Assembly: GCF_001954135.1 (NCBI RefSeq)
Contig: NZ_MBEQ01000074.1
Coordinates: 1-55,338, forward strand
Origin: Mycobacterium sp. GA-1841
Lineage (GTDB): Bacteria; Actinomycetota; Actinomycetes; Mycobacteriales; Mycobacteriaceae
Direction: 5' to 3'
Length of the DNA stretch: 55,338 bases
How positions within the stretch are numbered: position 1 is the stretch's first letter; the number at the start of each line of letters is the position of its first letter. Both the position numbers and the translations under genes were made by a program. Below the pieces are notes generated by a model. It did no database searches. It was not told where the DNA came from and was given only the letters and a program-made list of their open reading frames with translations. This document shows, piece by piece, positions 41,852 to 53,548 of this stretch.

Positions 41852-43196
41852 AACGCTTACCGAAACGCTTGCCGGGATCGTCGGTGCGGGTTACGTGACC
41901 ACCGACCCCGATGTGCTGGCGGGCCGGTGCGTCGATCACACCGGGCGGTACCGCGGCAACGCCACCGCCCTGGTGCGCCCCGGCACCGCCGACGAGGTGG
42001 CCGCGGTGCTGCGGGCCTGCCGCGACGCCCGAGTATGTGTCACGGTGCAGGGTGGCCTGACCTCACTGGTGGCCGGAACCGTGCCGGAAAACGACGACAT
42101 CCTGCTGTCCACCGAGCGGCTCACCGATGTCGGCGTCGTCGACACCGTCGAGCGCCGGGTACGCGTCGGTGCCGGCGTCCCGTTGGCCGCGGTGCAGCGC
42201 GCCGCCACCAACGCCGGACTGGTTTTCGGCGTGGACCTGGCCGCCCGCGAATCGGCCACGGTCGGCGGCATGGCCTCCACCAACGCCGGTGGGTTGCGCA
42301 CCGTCCGCTACGGCAACATGGGTGAGCAGGTGCTGGGGTTGGACATCGCCCTGCCCGACGGGTCGGTGGTGCACCGGCACAGTCACGTCCGCCGCGACAA
42401 CACCGGCTACGACCTCGCCTCACTGTTCGTCGGGGCCGAAGGCACTCTCGGGGTGATCACCGGCCTCGATCTGCGACTGCATCCGACCCCCACTCATCGG
42501 GTCACCGCGATCTGCGGATTCGCCGACCTGGACGCGTTGGTCGCCGCTGGTCGCCTGTTCCGCGACGTCGACGGCATCGCCGCGCTGGAGTTGATCGATG
42601 CCCGGGCCAGTGCGCTGACGGCCGAGCATCTCGGGGTGGCGGCACCGGTGGACGGCGCCTGGCAGTTGCTGATCGAACTGGCCGCCGACAGCGATCAGAC
42701 CGAGCGCCTGGCCGACGCCCTGGAGGACGTCGAGATCTGCGGCGAACCGGCAGTCGGCGTCGACGCCGCCGCCCAACAGCGGCTGTGGCAGGTCCGCGAA
42801 TCAGTGGCCGAGGTGCTCGGATTGTTCGGCCCACCACTGAAATTCGATGTGGCCCTGCCGTTGGCGGCAATCCAACGGTTCGCCGTCGCGGCCACCGAAC
42901 TGGTCGCTGCCCATGCCCCAGAAGCCATTCCGGTGTTGTTCGGTCACGTCGGCGAGGGCAACCTGCACCTCAACGTGCTGCGCTGCGCCGCCGGCGTCGA
43001 ACCCGCGTTGTACGCCGCGATGATGGCGTTGATCGCCGAGCACGGCGGCAACGTCAGCTCCGAACACGGCGTCGGCTCCCGCAAGCGCGACTATGTGTCG
43101 ATGTCCCGGACTGACGCCGACATCGCGGCCATGCGCACGGTCAAGGCGGCGTTCGATCCGAGCGGCTACCTCAACCGGGCTGTGCTGTTCGGGTGA
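41844..43196 (+). CDS. FAD-linked oxidase, second GlcD-like enzyme
   Basis: A 450-residue flavoprotein of the same family as the gene at 29011 but clearly diverged. VQGGLTSLVAGTVP replaces the glycine-rich loop, GGMASTNAGGLRTVRYG and FVGAEGTLGVITG complete the FAD site, and the cap has FGHVGEGNLHLNV and SSEHGVGSRKRDY with the metal/substrate histidines. It probably oxidises a D-2-hydroxy acid. The GTG at 41844 overlaps the helicase gene by 8 bases, so the two are likely translated from one message. Confidence 0.87.
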   Translation: MTETLTETLAGIVGAGYVTTDPDVLAGRCVDHTGRYRGNATALVRPGTADEVAAVLRACRDARVCVTVQGGLTSLVAGTVPENDDILLSTERLTDVGVVDTVERRVRVGAGVPLAAVQRAATNAGLVFGVDLAARESATVGGMASTNAGGLRTVRYGNMGEQVLGLDIALPDGSVVHRHSHVRRDNTGYDLASLFVGAEGTLGVITGLDLRLHPTPTHRVTAICGFADLDALVAAGRLFRDVDGIAALELIDARASALTAEHLGVAAPVDGAWQLLIELAADSDQTERLADALEDVEICGEPAVGVDAAAQQRLWQVRESVAEVLGLFGPPLKFDVALPLAAIQRFAVAATELVAAHAPEAIPVLFGHVGEGNLHLNVLRCAAGVEPALYAAMMALIAEHGGNVSSEHGVGSRKRDYVSMSRTDADIAAMRTVKAAFDPSGYLNRAVLFG

Positions 43197-43200
43197 GGGC

Positions 43201-44898
43201 TCACTCGTCGCGGTCGGCCATCAACTCGGCGTAGATGTCTTCCCACTGATCGGGGTCATCGGATGCCGGCAGCGCCCGGAACGAGTCCGTCGCCGCCTCG
43301 TCGTCCGGCACCGCGTCGTCCCGCACATCGGCGTCGTCGTGGTTCACAACGAACTCGACATAGTCGTCGTCATCGTCATCCCGTGGGTCCAGGTACGGTT
43401 CCGGATTCGGATCGAAAGTGGGCTTGGCCTCGAACCCCAACAGGAACAAGGCCGCCACCACGCCGAACAGCGCCACGAACGCCGGCAACAGCATGGACTG
43501 CGACATCGCGGCGGAGAACGGTGCGTGCAGGAACTCCGGCAGTCGGGTGGCCGCCCCCTCGCCGCGCGGCGCCGCCCCGGCTCCGGGCATCTCGGCGCCG
43601 ATGCGCGAAGTCATGAACGCCGCGATGCCGGCACTGCCGAGCACCGAACCCACCTGACGGGTGGCGTTGTACACGCCCGAACCGGCGCCGGCGAGATCCG
43701 GCGGCAGGTTACGCGTCGCGGTGGCCGCCAACGGTGACCAGATGAAAGCCATACCGATGCCCATCACCAGCTGCGGCAGCAGCAGCCGCCAGATCGGCGT
43801 CGTCGGCGTCATCTCCATCGCCAGCCAGGTCAACCCGATCGCCATGGCCGAGAAGCCGAACCCGATCACCGGGGTCGGATGGGCCCGGTCCACGATCCGG
43901 CCCACCACCGGGGCCAGCACACCGCTGGCGATCGCGGTCGGTGCGGTCAACAGCGCCGAGCGGATCGGCGACAGCCCACACACCGACTGGGCATAGAACA
44001 TCAAGGGCAGGATCATCGCGGTCACCGCGAACCCGATGGTTGCGACACCGAGATTGGCCAGACCGAAATCGCGGTCGGCGAAGATGCGCAGCGGGATCAA
44101 CGGCTCGCTGGTGTTGACGGCCTGCCAGCACACGAACGCCACCATCACCGCGATGCCGACCGCACCGGTGGCCCACACCCACGGCGCCCAGTCCCGCGAC
44201 TGCCCCTCCTGCAGCGCGAACACGATCAGGAACATGCCGATCCCCGACAACACCACGCCCAGCACGTCGAACCGGTGCGGCTGCGTCGGCAACACCGGGA
44301 CGAGCCACACCGCCAGGCCCAGACCCACGATCCCGATCGGCACGTTGACGAAGAAGATCCACTGCCACCCCAGCCCGCCGACCAGAAGACCTCCGGCCAG
44401 CGGCCCGACCAGGGTGGCCACCCCGGCGGTGGCTCCCCACACACTCATCGCCACGCCGCGCCGCTCGGGCGGGAAGATGCGGGTGATCGTCGACAGCGTC
44501 TGTGGGGTCAGCAGCGCGGCGCCGATGCCCTGCACCACCCGCGCGGCGATCAGCATCTCGATGCTGCCGGCCAGCCCGCACCACAGCGAGGCGGCGGCGA
44601 ACACGGCCAGACCGGCCAGGTAGAGCTTCTTGGGTCCGTACACATCGCCGAGACGTCCCGCCACGAGCAGCGGCACCGCATAGGCCAACAGGTAAGCGCT
44701 GGTCACCCAGATCACGCCGTCGTAGTCGGCGCCGAGTTGCTCCATGATCGTCGGGTTCGCGACGGCGACGATGGTCGCGTCGACCAGGATCATGAAGAAG
44801 CCGACCATCATGGCCCACAGCGCGTGCCACGGATTCTCCGGACGCGCGAGCACACTGCCGGTCCGGCTCGGGGTGCTGGCGTTGGGCGCTGGAGACAT
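43201..44898 (-). CDS. EmrB/QacA-type MFS drug transporter (Rv1250-like)
   Basis: A 565-residue DHA2-family transporter with about 14 membrane segments. LVDATIVAVANPTI in helix 1 (motif D1), GRLGDVYGPKKLYLAG after helix 2 and GATAGVATLVGPLAGGLL in helix 5 (motif C of drug:H+ antiporters) are all present. After the last helix (about residue 480) a long acidic tail runs to the end, with six Asp in a row and the ending LMADRDE; such tails are uncommon in this family and are probably cytoplasmic. It matches Rv1250 by family and position. Substrates unknown. Its start is 79 bases from the stop of the upstream Bcr-type gene. Confidence 0.88.
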   Translation of the reverse strand: MSPAPNASTPSRTGSVLARPENPWHALWAMMVGFFMILVDATIVAVANPTIMEQLGADYDGVIWVTSAYLLAYAVPLLVAGRLGDVYGPKKLYLAGLAVFAAASLWCGLAGSIEMLIAARVVQGIGAALLTPQTLSTITRIFPPERRGVAMSVWGATAGVATLVGPLAGGLLVGGLGWQWIFFVNVPIGIVGLGLAVWLVPVLPTQPHRFDVLGVVLSGIGMFLIVFALQEGQSRDWAPWVWATGAVGIAVMVAFVCWQAVNTSEPLIPLRIFADRDFGLANLGVATIGFAVTAMILPLMFYAQSVCGLSPIRSALLTAPTAIASGVLAPVVGRIVDRAHPTPVIGFGFSAMAIGLTWLAMEMTPTTPIWRLLLPQLVMGIGMAFIWSPLAATATRNLPPDLAGAGSGVYNATRQVGSVLGSAGIAAFMTSRIGAEMPGAGAAPRGEGAATRLPEFLHAPFSAAMSQSMLLPAFVALFGVVAALFLLGFEAKPTFDPNPEPYLDPRDDDDDDYVEFVVNHDDADVRDDAVPDDEAATDSFRALPASDDPDQWEDIYAELMADRDE

Positions 44899-44977
44899 GT
44901 CGGATGTGGTGGTCAGGGCCTCGGGATCGACCTGGCAGGGACGGGGGCGGGCGCAGCCGACGCTACCCGCGCGGAGA

Positions 44978-46234
44978 TCAGGCCGACTCGGCGACCGCCT
45001 CGACCGCGACGTCGAATGCGTCGTCCTGGTATTCGGCCGGCTCGTCGTCGTTACGCAGACCGACCAACAGCAGCGCCGCCAGGGCGACTGCCATGCCGGC
45101 CGTCATCACCGCGGCCAACGCGAGCGCACCGTTGCCCAGCGTCCCGATCGCCGGCGCCACCGCGGCCCCGAGCCCGAACTGCGTCGCCCCCAGCAACGCG
45201 GCCGCGGTCCCGGCCGCATCGGGATGACGCGACAACGCGACCGCAGGGGCGTTGGGCAGCACCAGACCCATCCCGGCCAGGATGGCCAACACCGGCACCA
45301 CGAACGCGGCCAGCCCGTCCACGTGCGCCACGGTCAACCCGACGAACACCACCCCGGCCACCACCGACCAGCTCAAGGCGGCGACCGTGATGGCCTGCGG
45401 CGAGAACCGGCGCAGCAACACCACGTTGAACTGGGTGGACCCGATCAGCGCGATGGCACCGGCGGCGAACACCAGCGCGAACGCCTGCTGGTCCAGACCG
45501 AAGCGACCCTGCAGGACGAACGGCGCCGCCGAGATGTAGGCGAACAACCCGGACATGCCCAGCGCGGCCACGAGCACCAGGATCACGAACCGCGAATCGC
45601 GCAGCAGTTCGACGTAGGTGCCGACGATGCCGCGCACCGCCAGCGGACGCCGGTGCGAAACCGGCAGCGTCTCGGGCAGGGCCAGGGCGGCCATCGCCAG
45701 CAGACCCCCGGCGACCACCACGAGCGCGACGAACACCCAGTGCCACGACCCGTGCAACAGCACCGCCGCGCCCAACGAGGGCGCCAGCACCGGCGCCACG
45801 CCGAGCACCAGCATCAGCCGCGACATCACCGTGGCCGCGACCGTGCCGGTGAACAGATCGCCGACCACGGCGACGGCCACCACCGAGGCCGCGGCCGCAC
45901 CCATGCCCTGCAACCCGCGCGCCACCCCGAGCACCGCGATGTCCGGCGCCAGCACGCACAGCACCGAGGCCACCATGTGCAGCACGATGCCCGCCATCAA
46001 CGGACGGCGACGGCCCAGCGAATCCGAGAGCGGACCGACGATCAGCTGGCCCAGGGCCAGCCCGGCCAGGGTTCCGGTCAGCGTCAACTGCGCTACCGAG
46101 GAGGAGACCGAGAGTTCGTCGGCGATCCTGGGCAACGCCGGCAGATACATGTCGATGGTCAGCGGACCCAGCGCGACCAGGGCGCCCAACACCAAGATCA
46201 TCCGGATACGGCCCACGTCGGGCGATGATGCCAC
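44978..46234 (-). CDS. Bcr/CflA-type MFS drug transporter
   Basis: A 418-residue DHA1-family transporter with about 12 membrane segments. LGALVALGPLTIDMYLPALP in helix 1 and GPLSDSLGRRRPLM after helix 2 are the family hallmarks of Bcr/CflA efflux proteins, which export bicyclomycin, sulfonamides or cysteine in other bacteria. The tail is acidic (DDEPAEYQDDAFD). The GTG at 46234 places the usual short N-terminus before helix 1; an ATG at 46201 would cut into the helix. It precedes the EmrB-type gene on the same strand, making a two-pump cluster. It diverges from the Rv1249c-like gene. Confidence 0.82.
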   Translation of the reverse strand: MASSPDVGRIRMILVLGALVALGPLTIDMYLPALPRIADELSVSSSVAQLTLTGTLAGLALGQLIVGPLSDSLGRRRPLMAGIVLHMVASVLCVLAPDIAVLGVARGLQGMGAAAASVVAVAVVGDLFTGTVAATVMSRLMLVLGVAPVLAPSLGAAVLLHGSWHWVFVALVVVAGGLLAMAALALPETLPVSHRRPLAVRGIVGTYVELLRDSRFVILVLVAALGMSGLFAYISAAPFVLQGRFGLDQQAFALVFAAGAIALIGSTQFNVVLLRRFSPQAITVAALSWSVVAGVVFVGLTVAHVDGLAAFVVPVLAILAGMGLVLPNAPAVALSRHPDAAGTAAALLGATQFGLGAAVAPAIGTLGNGALALAAVMTAGMAVALAALLLVGLRNDDEPAEYQDDAFDVAVEAVAESA

Positions 46235-46293
46235 GAGGATGAACAGCGACGCAGATCTGCGTTTTGTTCCCTGAGATAGCCTGGCAGTCGACG

Positions 46294-47076
46294 ATGGGTT
46301 CACACGTGGGAGGCCCCGAAGTGCGTGCGCGGTCCAAGGCTTCACTGCCGGCCAAGGTTGAAGAGACCCAAGATCCCAGTGCCGCCGCCAAGGCACTCTC
46401 GGCGATCATCGCGGGCAGCGCACGGGTGCAGGCCCCCGCCGTCAAGGCCTATGTCGACCGGTTGCGCAGCCAGCAGCCCGACGCCACCCCGGCCGAGATC
46501 GTCACCCGACTGGAGAAGCACTACCTGGCCGCGGTGATGGCCAGCGGCGCCGCCGTCGGTTCGGCCGCCGCGTTCCCGGGAATCGGAACCCTGATGGCGT
46601 TGTCGGCCGTGGCCGGCGAGACGGTGGTGTTCCTCGAGGCCACGTCGGTGTTCGTGCTGGCGGTCGCCGAGGTGCACGGCATCCCGGCCGACCACCGCGA
46701 ACGACGCCGCGCACTGGTGCTGTCCGTGCTGGTCGGCGACGACAGCAAGCACGCGATCGCCGATCTGCTCGGCACCGGACGCACCAACGGCGCGTGGCTG
46801 GCCGACGGCGCCGCGACACTGCCCTTGCCGGCGGTCTCGCAGCTCAACTCCCGGCTGGTCAAGTACTTCGTGAAGCGATATACGCTCAAGCGCGGTGCGA
46901 TGGCTTTCGGCAAAATGCTGCCCGTGGGTATCGGAGCTGTCATCGGCGGCGTCGGCAACCGGTTGATGGGTAAGAAAATTGTCACCAACGCCCGGGCGGC
47001 CTTCGGTCCGCCCCCGCCGCGGTGGCCGGCAACGTTGCATGTGTTGCCGTCTGCTCAGCCTCCAGACCGATGGTGA
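46294..47076 (+). CDS. Conserved membrane-associated protein (Rv1249c-like)
   Basis: A 260-residue protein with a polar N-terminus, two adjacent hydrophobic stretches near residues 80-130 (MASGAAVGSAAAFPGIG, then a Val/Leu-rich one) and a third near 210-230 (MLPVGIGAVIGGVGNRLMG). It resembles glycine-zipper or EcsC-like membrane proteins only loosely. Position just before kgd matches Rv1249c, annotated as a membrane protein of unknown role. The ATG at 46294 gives almost the same length as that protein. It is divergent from the Bcr-type pump. Confidence 0.75.
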   Translation: MGSHVGGPEVRARSKASLPAKVEETQDPSAAAKALSAIIAGSARVQAPAVKAYVDRLRSQQPDATPAEIVTRLEKHYLAAVMASGAAVGSAAAFPGIGTLMALSAVAGETVVFLEATSVFVLAVAEVHGIPADHRERRRALVLSVLVGDDSKHAIADLLGTGRTNGAWLADGAATLPLPAVSQLNSRLVKYFVKRYTLKRGAMAFGKMLPVGIGAVIGGVGNRLMGKKIVTNARAAFGPPPPRWPATLHVLPSAQPPDRW

Positions 47077-47091
47077 GCGCGGGCAACTACG

Positions 47092-47107
47092 AAAGGCGAT
47101 AGCCTTT
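47092..47107 (+). terminator. Small hairpin between the Rv1249c-like gene and kgd
   Basis: AAAGGC and GCCTTT are perfect 6-bp arms around GATA, 15 bases after the stop codon, followed by AT. It may be a weak terminator or part of the kgd leader. The remaining 100 bases to the kgd GTG show no other clear signal. Confidence 0.3.
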
Positions 47108-47208
47108 ATGAGGCGGTCGAGCGGGGTCAACCGCCATAGACAAGAACACAAGCGGCGAGCCTGCATGTGACGGCTGGCCGAACACAAGAATCGAGGCGAG
47201 TGTCTGCC

Positions 47209-50922
<3,714 letters not shown>

Positions 50923-50942
50923 CCGTACTGCTCCTCAAAATC

Positions 50943-50985
50943 AACGAAATGGTCGCTGCCGCACCACGGTAGCGACCATTTCGTT
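50943..50985 (+). terminator. Strong hairpin after kgd
   Basis: Two perfect 15-bp arms (AACGAAATGGTCGCT and its complement) enclose 13 bases, 20 bases after the kgd stop. The run after the stem (GTTCT) is not T-rich, as is usual in mycobacterial terminators. It should end the kgd transcript before the MFS gene. Confidence 0.8.
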
Positions 50986-51060
50986 GTTCTGGGGCGTCGC
51001 TTTCGAATCACCGCGCGTGCAACCCTGGTCGCCGCCACGGCGGGCGGCTACTCATCTAGG

Positions 51061-52425
51061 GTGACTTTGCAACAGGCCGCCGCGCCCGTCAACGACGGTC
51101 CGGCGACGTCTGCCCCCGATCCGAAGACCGTCCGCACGGCCGTCCTGGCCAGCGTGGTCGGCACGACGATCGAGTGGTACGACTTCTTCCTCTACGCCAC
51201 TGCCGCGAGCCTAGTGTTCAACCACGCGTTCTTCCCGGACCAGAGTTCGTTCGTCGGAACGATGCTGGCGTTCGCGACGTTCGCGGTCGGTTTCGTGGTG
51301 CGCCCCATCGGCGGGTTCGTGTTCGGCCATATCGGTGACCGGATCGGCCGCAAACGCACCCTGGCCCTGACGATGTTGCTGATGGGTGGCGCCACCGCGC
51401 TCATGGGGCTGCTGCCGACCGCGGCGCAGATCGGCGTGCTGGCCCCGATCCTGTTGTTGCTGTTGCGGATCGTGCAGGGCTTCGCGCTCGGCGGCGAATG
51501 GGCCGGCGCGGTGCTCCTTGCCGTGGAACACAGCCCCCGGGGCCGACGCGGACTGTTCGGCAGCATCCCGCAGATCGGGCTGGCCTTGGGCCTGGCGCTG
51601 GGCACCGGCGTGTTCGTGCTGCTGCAACTGTGGCTGTCGGCCGAGGCGTTCCTGTCCTACGGGTGGCGCATCGCGTTCCTGATCAGCATCGCCCTGGTGA
51701 TCTTCGGCGTGGTGGTCCGGTTCCGGGTCGCCGAGACACCGGCGTTCGAGAAGATCCGCCGCGACGACGATCGTGCGGCGGTCCCCGTCAAGGAGATCTT
51801 CCGGCCTCCAACCCTGCGGTCCACCGTGCTCGGCCTGCTGTCGCGGTGGGGCGAAGGCGCGGCGTACAACACCTGGGGTGTCTTCACGATCGCCTACGCC
51901 ACCACCACCCTGCACCTCGACAAGGTTCCCGTGTTGATCGTCGTCACCGTCGCGGCGCTGCTGATGGCGGTCCTGCTTCCGGTGTCGGGGTGGCTGGCCG
52001 ACCGCTTCAGTCCGCGGGCGGTGTACGGCACCGGCATCGCCGCCTACGGGCTCGCGGTGTTCCCGGCCTTCGCCCTGTTCAACACCGGCAGCATCACGGC
52101 GTACGCGATCGGGATGGTGTTGGCCTTCGGCATCATCCACGCGTGGTTCTACGGCGCCCAGGGCACGTTGTACGCGTCGCTGTTCCCCACCCGAACCCGC
52201 TACACGGGGTTGTCGACGGTCTATCAGCTCTCCGGTGTCTACGCCTCGGGCCTCACCCCGCTGATCCTGACCGCACTGATCGCCGCGAACGGCGGAAAGC
52301 CCTGGTATGCGTGCAGTTATCTGGTGGCCACCGCGGCGATCAGCGTCGCGGCCACGTGGCTGCTACGGCCGCGGTACCTGGGCGCCGCGGCTAACGGGTC
52401 AGCACCAGCGGACCGGATTCGGTGA
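51061..52425 (+). CDS. MHS-family MFS symporter (KgtP/ProP-like)
   Basis: A 454-residue major facilitator of the metabolite:H+ symport family. TTIEWYDFFLYATAASLVF in helix 1, GHIGDRIGRKRTL after helix 2 and RIVQGFALGGEWAGA in helix 4 are diagnostic. Members import dicarboxylates (2-oxoglutarate, citrate, shikimate) or compatible solutes. Its place directly after kgd makes a 2-oxoglutarate-type substrate attractive, but the strong hairpin between them argues against one transcript, and the substrate is not proven. The 3' end overlaps map by 35 bases. Confidence 0.85.
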   Translation: MTLQQAAAPVNDGPATSAPDPKTVRTAVLASVVGTTIEWYDFFLYATAASLVFNHAFFPDQSSFVGTMLAFATFAVGFVVRPIGGFVFGHIGDRIGRKRTLALTMLLMGGATALMGLLPTAAQIGVLAPILLLLLRIVQGFALGGEWAGAVLLAVEHSPRGRRGLFGSIPQIGLALGLALGTGVFVLLQLWLSAEAFLSYGWRIAFLISIALVIFGVVVRFRVAETPAFEKIRRDDDRAAVPVKEIFRPPTLRSTVLGLLSRWGEGAAYNTWGVFTIAYATTTLHLDKVPVLIVVTVAALLMAVLLPVSGWLADRFSPRAVYGTGIAAYGLAVFPAFALFNTGSITAYAIGMVLAFGIIHAWFYGAQGTLYASLFPTRTRYTGLSTVYQLSGVYASGLTPLILTALIAANGGKPWYACSYLVATAAISVAATWLLRPRYLGAAANGSAPADRIR

Positions 52426-53152
52426 TCGCCACGGTGTTCTCGGTGTGCGCGGTGCGTGAGCCGTCGGCCGATCGGATGGTCCAGCCGTCGGGGTCGTAGA
52501 CGATGCGGTCGGTACCCGCGGCCAACCATGGTTCCAGCGCCAGCGTCATCCCGGCCCGCAACTTCAGGCCGCGACCGGCCCGGTCCCGGTTGGGCACGTG
52601 CGGGTCCTCGTGCATGGTGCGGCCCAGTCCGTGGCCGCCGAATTCGAGGTTGACGGGATAGCCGTAATCGGCGGCGACGGCGCCGATGGCCGCCGAGATG
52701 TCGCCGAGCCGGTTGCCGGGTACCGCCGCGGCCGTTCCGGCCTCCAGCGCCTCCTCGGTGGCCCGGATCAACCGCACGTCGGCGGCCGCGGGGGTACCGA
52801 CGATCACGGTGCGGGCCGCATCGGCGACCCAGCCGTCGATGGACACCGCGAAGTCCATGCTGAGCACGTCGCCGTCACGCAACCGGTAGTCGTGCGGAAG
52901 GCCGTGCAGCACCGCGTCATTCACCGACAGGCAGATGACGTTGCGGAACGGCCCCTTGCCGAAGGACGGGGCATAGTCCCAGTAGCAGGATTCGGCCCCG
53001 CGCTGTTTGACCATGTCCCGGGCATGATGTTCGAGGTCGAGCAGGTTGATCCCGACCTCGGCCAGTCCGCTCAACGCGGTGAGCACCTCGGCCACGAACC
53101 GTCCGGTGGTCCGCATGTTCTGGATCTCGGCGTCGGTCTTCAACTCGATCAC
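52391..53152 (-). CDS. map: Methionine aminopeptidase, type I
   Basis: A 253-residue peptidase with all five metal ligands in order: the two Asp of MDFAVSIDGWVADAART, His in HGLGRTMHEDPH, Glu in LALEPWLAAG and Glu in TENTVAITESG. The substrate-position His is in VLHGLP. It removes the initiator methionine from new proteins. The GTG at 53152 has an excellent ribosome binding site (GAGGAGG, 7 bases upstream). It is probably not the only MetAP of this organism. Its promoter region contains two AT-rich palindromes shared with the divergent Xre gene. Confidence 0.93.
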   Translation of the reverse strand: MIELKTDAEIQNMRTTGRFVAEVLTALSGLAEVGINLLDLEHHARDMVKQRGAESCYWDYAPSFGKGPFRNVICLSVNDAVLHGLPHDYRLRDGDVLSMDFAVSIDGWVADAARTVIVGTPAAADVRLIRATEEALEAGTAAAVPGNRLGDISAAIGAVAADYGYPVNLEFGGHGLGRTMHEDPHVPNRDRAGRGLKLRAGMTLALEPWLAAGTDRIVYDPDGWTIRSADGSRTAHTENTVAITESGPLVLTR

Positions 53153-53165
53153 GTACAGCCTCCTC

Positions 53166-53179
53166 GGTATTTAAATACC
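53166..53179. promoter_or_regulatory. Palindrome 1 between map and the Xre gene
   Basis: GGTATTTAAATACC is a perfect 14-bp palindrome, AT-rich in a GC-rich genome, 7 bases upstream of the map ribosome binding site on its strand. It is one of two similar sites 23 bases apart, start to start. Confidence 0.6.
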
Positions 53180-53188
53180 AACACTAGC

Positions 53189-53202
53189 GGTATATAAATA
53201 CC
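53189..53202. promoter_or_regulatory. Palindrome 2 between map and the Xre gene
   Basis: GGTATATAAATACC keeps both 5-bp arms of the first site and differs from it in a single central base. A nearly shared CTAGCG flank follows each site. The pair looks like a cooperative operator, most simply for the small Xre protein encoded next to it. Confidence 0.6.
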
Positions 53203-53219
53203 GGCGCTAGCGTGGTGTC

Positions 53220-53507
53220 GTGGTTCGCACCCCGCTCACCCCCGCCCAGATCGCCGCCGGCCGCCGACTCGGCGAGACCCTGCGGGCGGCACGGGGCAAC
53301 CGTCCGCTCGACGAGGTCGCCGAGCAGGCCGGGATCTCCCCGGAGACCCTGCGCAAGATCGAGACCGGGCGGCTGCCGTCCCCGGCGTTCGGCACGGTGG
53401 TCGGGTTGAGTGCGGCCCTCGGCATTCCCCTGCAGACCCTGGCCGATGTGTGGTCCGACGCGGCCGCAACGGAGGCCGCCATATGCGAGACCGCCGGTAC
53501 CGCGTAG
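53220..53507 (+). CDS. Small Xre-family (HTH_3) regulator
   Basis: A 95-residue DNA-binding protein. The helix-turn-helix is in residues 16-72: LDEVAEQAGISPETLRKIETGR is the core, with GLSAALGIPLQTLADVW as the last helices. There is no extra ligand domain. The GTG at 53220 begins 18 bases after palindrome 2. Divergence from map across two operator-like sites suggests autoregulation and control of map. The SDR gene starts 41 bases downstream. No toxin-like partner is adjacent. Confidence 0.8.
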   Translation: MVRTPLTPAQIAAGRRLGETLRAARGNRPLDEVAEQAGISPETLRKIETGRLPSPAFGTVVGLSAALGIPLQTLADVWSDAAATEAAICETAGTA

Positions 53508-53548
53508 CCTCGGAACCTCGACACGTCGAACCACACAAGGAGTGTTCT

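Noticed and set aside
47167..47208. Earlier GTG start for kgd
   Set aside because: The extra 14 residues do not belong to the conserved N-terminus, which begins at the GTG at 47209 with SSSPSPFGQNEW.
53150..53507. Toxin-antitoxin module with the small Xre protein as antitoxin
   Set aside because: Neither neighbour is toxin-like: one is a complete methionine aminopeptidase and the other a classical SDR. A plain regulator is the simpler reading.
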